A DNA stretch of 64,000 nt, taken from Hyphomicrobiales bacterium. Lineage in GTDB: Bacteria > Pseudomonadota > Alphaproteobacteria > Rhizobiales > Rhizobiaceae. The stretch lies in NCBI GenBank assembly GCA_900465665.1, contig UBJO01000077.1, positions 1 through 64,000 of the forward strand, written 5' to 3'. Each line of letters starts with the position of its first letter. The first letter of the stretch is position 1. This document shows, in pieces, positions 18,450-27,313 of this stretch. Made by a program: the position numbers and the translations under genes. The notes under the pieces were generated by a model. That model was not told where the DNA came from, made no database searches, and worked only from the letters and a program-made list of their open reading frames with translations.

Positions 18450-19997
18450 ATGTCCGATTATTCGGAACTCGACAAGAAGCAGGATGTGCACATCCTGCAT
18501 TCCATGGGCTATGCCCAGGAACTCGAACGGCGCATGAGCTCGTTTTCGAATTTTGCCGTTTCATTCTCGATCATTTGCATTCTTTCCGGTGGTATCAATT
18601 CGCTGGCGCAGGCAACGGCCGGTGCGGGCGGTGCCGCGATCGGCATCGGCTGGCCGATCGGTTGCTTCGTTTCGCTGGTGTTCGCCGTAGCCATGGCGCA
18701 GATCAGCTCGGCCTATCCGACGGCCGGCGGCCTCTATCACTGGGGTTCGATCCTCGGCAACCGCTTCACCGGCTGGCTGACCGCATGGTTCAACCTGCTC
18801 GGCCTCGTCACGGTTCTCGGCGCCATCAACGTCGGCACCTATTATTTCTTCATGGGCTCGTTCGGCACGACCTATTTCGGCCTGACCGATACGACGACGG
18901 TGCGCATCCTGTTCCTCGTGATCATCACCGGCGCGCAGGCGCTCGTGAACCACATGGGTATCGGCCTGACCGCCAAGCTCACCGACTTCTCGGGCTACCT
19001 GATCTTCGCATCGGCGATCGCGCTGTCGGCCGTGTGCCTGTACTTCGCGCCGTCCTACGAGATCGGCCGCCTGTTCACCTTCGCCAACTATTCCGGCGAA
19101 GCGGGTGGCAATGTCTGGCCGGCAACGTCGGGCACCTGGGTGTTCCTGCTCGGTCTGCTTTTGCCGATCTACACGATCACCGGTTATGACGCCTCGGCGC
19201 ATACGTCGGAAGAAACGGTCAAGGCCGCTCATTCCGTTCCGCGCGGCATGGTCTCTTCCGTGCTCTGGTCGGCGCTGTTCGGCTACATCATGCTGTGCTC
19301 GTTCGTGCTGATGCTGCCGAACATGGACGACGCTGCCAAGCAGGGCTGGAACGTGTTCTTCTGGGCGATGGACACACAGGTCAATGCGACCGTCAAGGAT
19401 ATCCTCTACTTCGCGATCCTCGTTTGCCAGTGGCTGTGCGGCCTTGCGACCGTCACCTCCGTCTCGCGCATGATCTTCGCCTTCTCGCGCGATGGTGGCC
19501 TGCCGGCCTCCAAGGCGCTCGCCAAGGTCAGCCCGAAGTACCGCACGCCGGTATCGGCCATCTGGACCGGATCGATCCTCTCGGTGCTCTTCGTCTGGGG
19601 CTCGTCGCTCGTTTCGATCGGTGACACGCCGGTTTACACGATCGTCGTTTCCTGCACGGTTATCTTCCTGTTCTTCTCCTTCGCGATCCCAATCACGCTC
19701 GGCCTCTTCGCCTGGGGTACGTCGAAGTGGGACAAGATGGGGCCGTGGAATATCGGTGAGGGGATGTTCAAGCTCTTCGCGGTTCTGTCGATCCTCGCGA
19801 TGATCCTGATCTTCGTCCTCGGCGTGCAGCCGCCGAACGGCCCGGCACTCTACGTGACCGTCGGCTTCCTGGTGCTGACCGCGATCGTATGGTTCGGCTT
19901 CGAGAGCCGCCGCTTCAAGGGCCCGCCGATCGGCGAGGAAGTGGCACGTCGACAGGCCGAGATCGCGGCTGCCGAAAAGGCTGTCGGCGAAGGCTGA
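18450..19997 (+). CDS. APC family amino acid/amine permease
   Basis: Inner-membrane permease of 515 residues and about 12 helices, in the APC superfamily. The first-helix region FAVSFSIICILSGGINSLAQA and the loop AQISSAYPTAGGLYHWGS are typical of the GABA/choline-permease branch. The start is the ATG after AGGGGGA; a second in-frame ATG lies seven codons upstream without a good site. It lies between the amidohydrolase and glutamine-synthetase-like genes and is the likely importer of their substrate. Confidence 0.88.
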   Translation: MSDYSELDKKQDVHILHSMGYAQELERRMSSFSNFAVSFSIICILSGGINSLAQATAGAGGAAIGIGWPIGCFVSLVFAVAMAQISSAYPTAGGLYHWGSILGNRFTGWLTAWFNLLGLVTVLGAINVGTYYFFMGSFGTTYFGLTDTTTVRILFLVIITGAQALVNHMGIGLTAKLTDFSGYLIFASAIALSAVCLYFAPSYEIGRLFTFANYSGEAGGNVWPATSGTWVFLLGLLLPIYTITGYDASAHTSEETVKAAHSVPRGMVSSVLWSALFGYIMLCSFVLMLPNMDDAAKQGWNVFFWAMDTQVNATVKDILYFAILVCQWLCGLATVTSVSRMIFAFSRDGGLPASKALAKVSPKYRTPVSAIWTGSILSVLFVWGSSLVSIGDTPVYTIVVSCTVIFLFFSFAIPITLGLFAWGTSKWDKMGPWNIGEGMFKLFAVLSILAMILIFVLGVQPPNGPALYVTVGFLVLTAIVWFGFESRRFKGPPIGEEVARRQAEIAAAEKAVGEG

Positions 19998-20144
19998 TAT
20001 ATTCTTCCAAGAAAGCGGGGCCGCGTCCGGCGGCCCTGCATTGCGGTTGACCGACATTAGACTGCGCAGTCCGGCGTGGCGTTGCCGCACGGAGCATGCC
20101 GTTTCGTTGGCCCGATTTCAGTTTAAATTTATGGGGAGGTCCAT

Positions 20145-21512
20145 ATGAGCATCTATACTCTCGACGATCTGAAGCAGGACGTTGCCGACGGACGCATCGA
20201 TACCGTGCTGGCATGCCAGGTCGACATGCAGGGGCGGCTTATGGGCAAGCGTTTCCAGGCCGAATACTTCGTCGAAAGCGCCTGGAAGGAAACACACAGC
20301 TGCAACTATCTCGTCGCCACCGACATGGAGATGGAGACCGTCTCCGGCTACAAGGCGACCAGCTGGGAAAAGGGCTATGGCGACTACACGATGAAGCCTG
20401 ACCTCTCGACGCTCAGGCGCATTCCCTGGCTCGAGGGGACCGCACTGGTGCTCTGCGACCTGCTCGACCATCACACGCACGAGGAAGTGCCGCATTCGCC
20501 GCGCGCGATCCTGAAGAGGCAGGTCAAGCGGCTGGAAGACATGGGCATGAAGGCCTTCATGGCCTCGGAACTCGAGTTCTTCCTGTTCGACCAGACCTAC
20601 GAATCCGCGCAGGCATCCGGCTATCGCAACCTCAAGCTCGCCAGCGCCTACAATGAGGACTACCACATCTTCCAGACCACCAAGGAGGAAGAGGTGATGC
20701 GGGCGATCCGCACCGGGCTGCAGGGCGCCGGCATTCCCGTCGAGAATTCCAAGGGCGAGGCTTCGGCGGGCCAGGAAGAGATCAACGTGCGCTATGCCGA
20801 TGCGCTTGCCATGGCCGACCGTCACTCGATCATCAAGAACGGCTGCAAGGAAATCGCCTGGGCCAAGGGCAAAGCGATCACCTTCCTCGCCAAGTGGCAC
20901 TACAATGCCGCCGGCAGCTCCTCGCATATTCACCAGTCGCTGTGGAGTGCCGATGGCAAGACGCCGCTGTTTGCCGACGACAAGGGCAAATACGGGATGT
21001 CCAGCCTGATGGAAAACTACATCGCAGGCCTGCTCGCGCACGCCAGCGAGATCACCTATTTCCTGGCGCCCTACATCAACTCCTACAAGCGCTTCATGGC
21101 CGGCACGTTCGCGCCGACCAAGGCGATCTGGAGCAAGGACAACCGCACGGCCGGCTATCGCCTCTGCGGCGACGGCACCAAGGCGATCCGCATCGAATGC
21201 CGCGTCGGCGGCTCCGATCTCAACCCCTATCTCGCCTTCGCCGCTCTGCTGGCCGCCGGGATCGACGGGATCGAGAACAAGATGGAGCTGGAAGCGCCCT
21301 TCGTCGGCGACGCCTATGGCGCGCGCAAGGTGCGCGAAATCCCGCGGACGCTCCGGGCCGCGACCACGGCCATGACAAAGTCCAAGATGCTGCGCAATGC
21401 TTTCGGTGACGACGTCATCGATCACTACACGCGCGCGGCCGAGTGGGAGCAGGAGGAGTATGACCGCAGGATCACGGATTGGGAGGTGGCGCGCGGATTC
21501 GAGCGAGCATGA
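20145..21512 (+). CDS. Glutamine synthetase family protein (probable gamma-glutamyl-amine ligase)
   Basis: ATP-dependent ligase of the glutamine synthetase fold, 455 residues. Catalytic-domain motifs are visible: MASELEFFLFD near 145, the metal/glutamate region AGQEEINVRY near 208, NAAGSSSHIHQSLW near 260, RFMAGTFAPTKAIW near 315 and RIECRVGGSDLNPYLAFAA near 350. It resembles gamma-glutamylputrescine or gamma-glutamylethanolamide synthetases more than housekeeping GlnA. The surrounding permease, alcohol and aldehyde dehydrogenases and amidohydrolase favour a catabolic role, joining glutamate to an imported amine. GGGGAGG lies six bases before the ATG. Confidence 0.85.
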   Translation: MSIYTLDDLKQDVADGRIDTVLACQVDMQGRLMGKRFQAEYFVESAWKETHSCNYLVATDMEMETVSGYKATSWEKGYGDYTMKPDLSTLRRIPWLEGTALVLCDLLDHHTHEEVPHSPRAILKRQVKRLEDMGMKAFMASELEFFLFDQTYESAQASGYRNLKLASAYNEDYHIFQTTKEEEVMRAIRTGLQGAGIPVENSKGEASAGQEEINVRYADALAMADRHSIIKNGCKEIAWAKGKAITFLAKWHYNAAGSSSHIHQSLWSADGKTPLFADDKGKYGMSSLMENYIAGLLAHASEITYFLAPYINSYKRFMAGTFAPTKAIWSKDNRTAGYRLCGDGTKAIRIECRVGGSDLNPYLAFAALLAAGIDGIENKMELEAPFVGDAYGARKVREIPRTLRAATTAMTKSKMLRNAFGDDVIDHYTRAAEWEQEEYDRRITDWEVARGFERA

Positions 21513-21518
21513 GATAAT

Positions 21519-21543
21519 CGCAACACTCGCTCTGATTGTTGCG
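21519..21543. promoter_or_regulatory. Inverted repeat before the toxin-antitoxin pair
   Basis: CGCAACA (21519–21525) and TGTTGCG (21537–21543) are perfect inverted copies separated by 11 bp, just after the ligase stop and 48 bp before the XRE gene. It could be the autoregulatory operator of the HTH antitoxin. There is no T run to make it a terminator. Confidence 0.45.
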
Positions 21544-21591
21544 TTGGTCGCATTGTGCTAATGTGCTCCGGCGTTTCCAGAGGAGATCGAC

Positions 21592-22074
21592 ATGGGTGTG
21601 ATCGACAGCGCATGGTTCTACGAAAAGCTCTCACAGCGCGACGCATCGCTTCGCGACATGGCCCGGTTCATGGGGCTTGATCCGAGCGCCGTGTCACGCA
21701 TGCTGAGCGGCGAGCGGAAGATGAGCGCCGACGAGCAGGACCAGATCGCGGATTATCTTGGCCTTCCGCTGGAGGAGGTAGCAGCGCATCGCCGTGGCGA
21801 TGCCAGCGGCTTCGCCGAGAAGAAGCAGGCGGGCTATGAGAGCGGCGGCACCGCACCGGTTTTGCCGGAGGAGCCGCCCGTCAAGATGTTTACGGAGGAC
21901 GACGTCATCTACAAGGATGGCAAGCGCTGGATGGAGCTGGAGGATGGAACGCTGATCGAGGTGCACCCCGCCTGGGGATGCATGAAGGGGACGCTGACCA
22001 TCATGCCGGGGGTTGATCTGACCGCGCCGATGGATTGGGACGAGGAGTGGGGCGAGAAGCTGTACAATGAATAG
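21592..22074 (+). CDS. XRE-type HTH antitoxin
   Basis: A 160-residue protein with an N-terminal XRE helix-turn-helix (RDMARFMGLDPSAVSRMLSGERKMSADEQ, residues about 20–50), a linker, and an acidic C-terminal domain (residues about 95–160) that probably contacts the toxin. It overlaps the PIN-domain toxin gene by eight bases, so the two are translationally coupled in the usual antitoxin-first order. GAGGAG lies seven bases before the ATG. PIN toxins usually pair with AbrB, ribbon-helix-helix or Phd antitoxins; an XRE partner of this size is less common. Confidence 0.8.
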   Translation: MGVIDSAWFYEKLSQRDASLRDMARFMGLDPSAVSRMLSGERKMSADEQDQIADYLGLPLEEVAAHRRGDASGFAEKKQAGYESGGTAPVLPEEPPVKMFTEDDVIYKDGKRWMELEDGTLIEVHPAWGCMKGTLTIMPGVDLTAPMDWDEEWGEKLYNE

Positions 22075-22483
22075 TGCTTTTCTGCTCGACACCTGCGCCG
22101 CGATCTGGATGGCGAAGAGAGAGCCCTTGGCGGAAGGAGCGTTGACTGCGCTCGCGGCTGCAAAGGCTGCGGGGAGGCCGGTTTTCGTTTCGGCTGTGAC
22201 GGCGTGGGAGATGGCGATGCTTTTGGCACGAGGGCGCATTAGCGAAACGAAGACCGCGCAGAGGTGGTTTAACGACTTCAGGCTCGAAGCCGACATCGAC
22301 GAACAACCGGTGACCGCGAATATCTTCATGGCGTCCTGTTCCTTGCCGCAACTCGCTCACAAAGACCCTATCGACCGCATCCTGATCGCCACGGCGCGGG
22401 AGAACGACCTGACCATCATCACGCGCGATCGCGCGATCCTTTCCTATGGCGTCGCGGGGCATGTCCGCACGCTGGCCTGTTAA
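22067..22483 (+). CDS. PIN-domain toxin, VapC family
   Basis: Predicted Mg-dependent ribonuclease of 138 residues, the VapC length. The acidic quartet is complete: Asp8 in LLDTC, Glu48 in VTAWEM, Asp100/Asp103 in KDPIDRILIATA and Asp121 in IITRDRAI, so the enzyme should be active. VapC toxins cleave tRNA or rRNA; the target here is unknown. Its start lies inside the end of the XRE gene. The pair sits between the glutamine-synthetase-like and aldehyde dehydrogenase genes, interrupting what looks like one metabolic cluster. Confidence 0.87.
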   Translation: MNSAFLLDTCAAIWMAKREPLAEGALTALAAAKAAGRPVFVSAVTAWEMAMLLARGRISETKTAQRWFNDFRLEADIDEQPVTANIFMASCSLPQLAHKDPIDRILIATARENDLTIITRDRAILSYGVAGHVRTLAC

Positions 22484-22499
22484 TGACTGGAGTTTGGAA

Positions 22500-23885
22500 A
22501 TGACTGTAATTCAATGCATATCGCCGATCGACGGATCGGTTTACGCCGAGCGTCCGGCGCTGCCGCTTGAGGCGGCGAAGGAGGTCGTGGCGCGGGCGCG
22601 CAAGGCGCAGAAGGCCTGGGCAAGGCGGCCGCTGGAGGATCGTGTTCAGCTGGTGCTGAAGGGTGCTGCGCGGCTGAACGAGATGTCCGACGTCGTCGTT
22701 CCCGAGCTCGCCTGGCAGATGGGTCGACCGATCCGCTATGGTGGCGAATACAAGGGCTTCAACGAGCGCTCCAACTACGTGGCCTCGATCGCGGCCGATG
22801 CGCTGGCGCCGCTTGTCGTCGAAGAGAGCGACAAGTTCGAGCGCCGCATCGAGCGCGAGGCGCATGGCGTCGTCTTCGTCGTGGCGCCGTGGAACTATCC
22901 CTACATGACGGCGATCAACACGATCGCGCCGGCGCTGATGGCGGGCAATACGGTTGTCTTGAAGCACGCGTCGCAGACACTTCTCGTCGGCGAACGGCTG
23001 GTGCAGGCCTTCGTCGAGGCCGGCGTTCCCGAGGATGTGTTCCAGAACGTGGTTCTCGACCATGAGACGACGTCGGCGCTGATCGCGGCCGGCAGCTTCA
23101 ACTTCGTGAACTTCACCGGTTCGGTCGAAGGCGGGCGCTCGATGGAGCGGGCGGCAGCAGGCACCTTTACCGGTCTCGGCCTCGAACTCGGCGGCAAGGA
23201 TCCGGGTTACGTCATGGAAGACGCCGATCTCGATGCGGCGGTCGATACGCTGATGGATGGCGCGACCTATAATTCCGGGCAGTGCTGCTGCGGGATCGAG
23301 CGCATCTATGTGCATGAATCGCTTTATGACAGCTTCGTCGAGAAGTCGGTCGCATGGGTGTCGAACTACAAGCTCGGTAATCCCCTTGATCCGGAGACGT
23401 CGCTCGGCCCGATGGCGAACAAGCGTTTCGCCAAGGTCGTGCGCGAGCAGATCGCCGACGCGGTCTCGAAAGGCGCCAAGACGCTGGTCGATCCCAAGCT
23501 GTTCCCTCAGGATGATGGCGGCGCCTATCTCGCGCCGCAGATCCTCGTCAATGTCGATCACTCCATGGCCTTCATGCGCGAGGAGACCTTCGGTCCCGCC
23601 GTCGGCATCATGAAGGTGAAGAGCGACGACGAGGCGTTGGCGCTGATGAACGACAGCCAGTACGGGCTGACGGCCTCGCTCTGGACCAAGGATGCCGAGC
23701 GGGCAGGGCGGCTTGGCCGCGAGATCGAAACCGGCACCGTGTTCATGAACCGCGCCGATTATCTCGATCCGGCGCTGTGCTGGACCGGCGTCAAGGAAAC
23801 CGGTCGTGGCGGCTCGCTGTCGATCATCGGCTTCCAGAACCTGACGCGTCCGAAATCCTACCATCTGAAGAAAGTGACAGCATGA
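22500..23885 (+). CDS. NAD(P)+-dependent aldehyde dehydrogenase
   Basis: Cytoplasmic aldehyde dehydrogenase of 461 residues. The cofactor motif FVVAPWNYPY lies near residue 125, FTGSVEGG near 208, the general-base glutamate in LELGGKDPGYV near 230, and the catalytic cysteine is probably Cys263 in the unusual triple-cysteine stretch GQCCCG. The ATG follows GGAG by seven bases and lies 16 bases after the PIN gene stop. It overlaps the iron alcohol dehydrogenase by four bases, so the two probably oxidise an alcohol to an acid in sequence. Confidence 0.9.
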   Translation: MTVIQCISPIDGSVYAERPALPLEAAKEVVARARKAQKAWARRPLEDRVQLVLKGAARLNEMSDVVVPELAWQMGRPIRYGGEYKGFNERSNYVASIAADALAPLVVEESDKFERRIEREAHGVVFVVAPWNYPYMTAINTIAPALMAGNTVVLKHASQTLLVGERLVQAFVEAGVPEDVFQNVVLDHETTSALIAAGSFNFVNFTGSVEGGRSMERAAAGTFTGLGLELGGKDPGYVMEDADLDAAVDTLMDGATYNSGQCCCGIERIYVHESLYDSFVEKSVAWVSNYKLGNPLDPETSLGPMANKRFAKVVREQIADAVSKGAKTLVDPKLFPQDDGGAYLAPQILVNVDHSMAFMREETFGPAVGIMKVKSDDEALALMNDSQYGLTASLWTKDAERAGRLGREIETGTVFMNRADYLDPALCWTGVKETGRGGSLSIIGFQNLTRPKSYHLKKVTA

Positions 23886-25033
23886 GCGCGCATATCACAG
23901 CCAACTGGAGCTACCCGACTTCATTCAAGCTCGGCCGCGGCCGGATCAAGGAACTGGCGGATGCCGCCAAGAGCCTCGGCATGAGGAAGCCGCTCCTGAT
24001 CACCGATCGCGGCCTGGCGACGATGGCGATCACCACGAACGCGCTCGACATTCTAGAAGAGGCCGGGCTTGGCCGGGCGATCTTCGCGGATGTCGATCCG
24101 AACCCGAACGAGAAGAACCTTGCGGCCGGCGTCAAGGCGTTCAAGGATGGCGGCCATGACGGCGTCGTCGCCTTCGGCGGCGGCTCGGGCCTCGATCTCG
24201 GCAAGTGCGTGGCCTTCATGGCCGGCCAGACGCGTCCCGTGTGGGACTTCGAGGATATCGGCGACTGGTGGACGCGCGCTTCGGTCGAGGGTATCGCGCC
24301 GATCGTGGCCGTACCGACGACGGCGGGCACCGGCTCGGAAGTCGGTCGCGCCAGCGTCATCACCAATTCCGAAACGCATGTGAAGAAGATCATCTTCCAT
24401 CCGAAGTTCCTGCCCGGTGTCGTTATCGCCGATCCGGAACTGACTGTTGGTATGCCGAAGATCATCACGGCAGGCACCGGCATGGATGCCTTTGCGCATT
24501 GCCTGGAAGCCTATTCCTCGCCCTTCTACCACCCGATGTCTGCCGGCATCGCGCTTGAGGGCATGCGTCTGGTCAAGGAGTTCCTGCCGCGCGCATACAA
24601 GGAAGGCACCGACCTCGAAGCCCGCGCCAACATGATGTCGGCCGCCGCCATGGGCGCTGTCGCGTTCCAGAAGGGGCTTGGCGCTATCCATGCGCTGTCG
24701 CATCCGATCGGCGCGGTCTACAACACCCACCACGGCATGACCAATGCCGTCGTGATGCCAGCGGTGCTGCGCTTCAACCGCGCTGTCATAGAAGACAAGA
24801 TCGCGCGTGCGGCCGCCTATCTCGGCATCTCCGGCGGCTTCGACGGGTTCTACGATTACGTGCTTAAGCTGCGCTCCGAACTCGGTGTACCCGAGAGCCT
24901 TTCGGCGATGGGAATCAAGCCGGATCGAATCGATGAACTCTCGGCCATGGCGATCGAAGACCCGAGCGCTGGCGGAAACCCTGTCGCGATGACGCTCGGG
25001 AACACCAAGGCGCTGTTCAAGGACTGCTTCTGA
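23882..25033 (+). CDS. Iron-containing alcohol dehydrogenase
   Basis: Alcohol dehydrogenase of the iron-dependent family III, 383 residues. It shows the nucleotide-binding GGGSGLDLGK near 100 and TTAGTGSEVGR near 145, and metal ligands in DAFAHCLEAYSS near 200 and HALSHPIGAVYNTHHGMTNA near 270. It starts by an ATGA overlap with the aldehyde dehydrogenase gene and is closed by a strong terminator. The coupling suggests a two-step alcohol-to-acid oxidation, possibly on a gamma-glutamylated amino alcohol made by the ligase upstream. Confidence 0.9.
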   Translation: MSAHITANWSYPTSFKLGRGRIKELADAAKSLGMRKPLLITDRGLATMAITTNALDILEEAGLGRAIFADVDPNPNEKNLAAGVKAFKDGGHDGVVAFGGGSGLDLGKCVAFMAGQTRPVWDFEDIGDWWTRASVEGIAPIVAVPTTAGTGSEVGRASVITNSETHVKKIIFHPKFLPGVVIADPELTVGMPKIITAGTGMDAFAHCLEAYSSPFYHPMSAGIALEGMRLVKEFLPRAYKEGTDLEARANMMSAAAMGAVAFQKGLGAIHALSHPIGAVYNTHHGMTNAVVMPAVLRFNRAVIEDKIARAAAYLGISGGFDGFYDYVLKLRSELGVPESLSAMGIKPDRIDELSAMAIEDPSAGGNPVAMTLGNTKALFKDCF

Positions 25034-25058
25034 TACAAAATGCGGACCTGAGATTTGG

Positions 25059-25090
25059 CCCGGAAAGCCCTGCGCTTTCCGGGTCTTTTT
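25059..25090 (+). terminator. Intrinsic terminator after the alcohol dehydrogenase gene
   Basis: CCCGGAAAGC (25059–25068) pairs with GCTTTCCGGG (25074–25083) and is followed by TCTTTTTC. This is a strong Rho-independent terminator closing the dehydrogenase operon. Confidence 0.88.
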
Positions 25091-25274
25091 CGTTGTGGCG
25101 CAGGGCGTTCAAGCGAAGTGGCGATGGCTGCTGCAAGAAATGCGGACCGGGATTTCGGATGTCTTGTTTAGATATTGTTAACCATGTTTGGAAAGGATGC
25201 AGTAACCGCACGATGCATCCTGATGTGCGCAACAGAGCGATCCCGGCTCGCGACATTTCCCCCGAGGAACGAAC

Positions 25275-25988
25275 ATGGCAGTCATCACATTTGCAAACAC
25301 CAAGGGCGGCGCCGGGAAGACCACCGCTGTTCTGTTGCTGGCCACCGAGCTTGCCCGCAAGGGCTATCGCGTCACCATCCTCGATGCCGATCCGCAGCAC
25401 TGGATTTCCCGCTGGCATGAGATCTCCGGTCACGTGCCAAACGTCTCGGTGATCGATTTCGTGACCTCGGCCTCGCTGCCGCAGCACATCTCGGAGAACA
25501 AGCACAATACCGACTATTTCATCATCGACCTGCCGGGCGCCCGCAATCCGATGCTGGCCACGGCGATCGGTCTTTCCGATCACGTGCTGATCCCGATCCA
25601 GGGCTGCGCCATGGACGCGCGCGGCGGGGCACAGGTGTTGGAGCTGCTGCAGTATCTCGACGAGAAGGCCGGTATCCGCATCGGTCACTCCGTCGTGCTG
25701 ACGCGCGTCAACTCGATGGTGACGACACGGGCGCTCGCGATCGTGAAGACGCTGCTGAACCAGCGGCAGGTGCCGGTGCTCGATACCGCGATCATCGAGC
25801 GTTCGGCTTTCCGCGATATCTTCGATTGCGGCGGCACGCTGCACACGCTCGATCCGGCCCGCGCCAGCAACCTCGACAAGGCGCGCGAAAACGCGCTCTG
25901 TTTCGCCGAGGAGATCATGCGCAAGCTGCCGGTGAGACTGCCTGCGGCGGCGCGCATGACGGGCCCGCTGATCCGTTCGGCTGCCTGA
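25275..25988 (+). CDS. ParA family ATPase (orphan)
   Basis: A 237-residue deviant-Walker ATPase of the ParA/MinD family. The deviant Walker A KGGAGKTT lies at residues 10–17, Walker A' DADPQ near 39 and Walker B IIDLPGA near 82. No parB-like gene is adjacent, so it is not a chromosome partition operon; rhizobial relatives resemble VirC1-type orphan ParA proteins that position cargo. It stands alone and has its own terminator. The start has CGAGGAA about six bases before the ATG. Confidence 0.85.
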   Translation: MAVITFANTKGGAGKTTAVLLLATELARKGYRVTILDADPQHWISRWHEISGHVPNVSVIDFVTSASLPQHISENKHNTDYFIIDLPGARNPMLATAIGLSDHVLIPIQGCAMDARGGAQVLELLQYLDEKAGIRIGHSVVLTRVNSMVTTRALAIVKTLLNQRQVPVLDTAIIERSAFRDIFDCGGTLHTLDPARASNLDKARENALCFAEEIMRKLPVRLPAAARMTGPLIRSAA

Positions 25989-26006
25989 TCATTCATTTTG
26001 TGATTG

Positions 26007-26040
26007 AAAATGCGCCCCGGTCCGCTGGGGCGCATTTTCA
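26007..26040 (+). terminator. Intrinsic terminator after the ParA-like gene
   Basis: GAAAATGCGCCCC (26007–26019) pairs with GGGGCGCATTTTC (26028–26040). The A- and T-rich flanks make it a functional bidirectional-looking stem. Confidence 0.82.
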
Positions 26041-26203
26041 TTGATGCAAGGTCGGTCTCCTCGTTTCGACGCGACCATGTATCTCTGCATCACTGCCTGC
26101 TTTTCCCTCGGGTGGGTATCACCCGAAAAGGGTAATTTTCGTTGTTTCCAGAAGCTTTACACTGGTATCCTCGCCTGCGATGCGGGCGCTTGCCGGGGGA
26201 ACA

Positions 26204-27307
26204 ATGATCGTCGCTGAAGATACCTATGACAGTCTGGTCGACACCATCTACGGTGTAATTTTCGGCGAGGCCACCTGGGACATGTTTCTTGGCCGGTGGA
26301 ACGAGATCGTTCCCGGCGGCAAGACCACGTTGTTCTACCACGACCCGATGCGGGCGGAAGGCGCGTCTCATATAGACAAGGGCTTCAGCGACGAATGGGT
26401 CGAAAGTTATTCCGATCATTTCGCGAGCATAAATCCCTGGGCGCCATCCATGAGCGTGATGCCGATGTGGCGCGGCTTCCTGTCCGAGGAGTTGCTGCCG
26501 CGTGAGCAGTTCGTGAAGACAGAGTTCTACAACGACTTCTGGAAGCAATGCGGCGAGACCGCCATCGGCATGGCGCTGGTGAAGCGAGACGGCCGGATGT
26601 TCAACATCTCGAGTTCGATCGCAAACGGCGGACCCGAGGACAATAGGGTTTACGCCGATACCTTCACGCGGCTTGCGCCGCATCTGCACCGGGCGGTGCG
26701 CTATTTCGAGGCTGGAAAGGGCGAGAAGAGTGCGGATGAGCTCGGTGGCCGGCTGTTCGACGCGATCGGCGTCGGTGTCCTGCTGGTTGGGGATGGCGGC
26801 AAGCTGCTGTCGGCCAGCGCGGTCGGTGAGCAGGCGCTGAGCGAGGGGCGGTCCGTGCGGCTCGATCTGCAGGGGAAGGTCTGGCTCGCCGATGCCGACG
26901 CCAATGCGTGCCTCGGTCGATTGCTGTCGCAATGGCGTGACGGCGAGCGGCAGCAGGTGCTTGATGTGAACGGCGTCAAGCTGACCCTCGTCCGTCTCCA
27001 GAAGAGTGCCCGCATTCAATTCTTCGATGCGCCGAGCATCGCGATCATCATCGAGCCATCGGCCAAGCCCGTGACGATGGATGTCCCGGGGCTCGGAGGC
27101 AAGTTTGGGCTGACCAGGGCGGAGATCAAGATCATGCAGGGGCTGCTGCACGGATCGTCGATCACCGATATCGCCATCGAGAGCAACCGGTCGCGCGAGA
27201 CGATCCGCAGTCAGCTGAAGTCGGTGTTTGCGAAGACAGGGGTCAATTCGCAATCGGAATTGCTGCGGCTCGTCTATTTCAGCGAGCAGGCGCGCCGCAA
27301 CAACTAA
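26204..27307 (+). CDS. LuxR-type HTH transcriptional regulator
   Basis: Transcriptional regulator of 367 residues. The C-terminal helix-turn-helix (FGLTRAEIKIMQGLLHGSSITDIAIESNRSRETIRSQLKSVFAKTG, residues about 305–350) is of the LuxR/FixJ type. The long N-terminal part has no recognisable autoinducer-binding or receiver domain; it may contain PAS-like folds, so the signal is unknown. The ATG follows GGGGGA by three to four bases, and eight earlier in-frame residues lack a site. It is convergent with the L,D-transpeptidase gene. Confidence 0.82.
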   Translation: MIVAEDTYDSLVDTIYGVIFGEATWDMFLGRWNEIVPGGKTTLFYHDPMRAEGASHIDKGFSDEWVESYSDHFASINPWAPSMSVMPMWRGFLSEELLPREQFVKTEFYNDFWKQCGETAIGMALVKRDGRMFNISSSIANGGPEDNRVYADTFTRLAPHLHRAVRYFEAGKGEKSADELGGRLFDAIGVGVLLVGDGGKLLSASAVGEQALSEGRSVRLDLQGKVWLADADANACLGRLLSQWRDGERQQVLDVNGVKLTLVRLQKSARIQFFDAPSIAIIIEPSAKPVTMDVPGLGGKFGLTRAEIKIMQGLLHGSSITDIAIESNRSRETIRSQLKSVFAKTGVNSQSELLRLVYFSEQARRNN

Positions 27308-27313
27308 AGTCTA

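Noticed and set aside
20001..20035. GC-rich hairpin after the APC permease gene
   Set aside because: GGGCCGC and GCGGCCC can pair, but there is no T tract, so I do not call a terminator.
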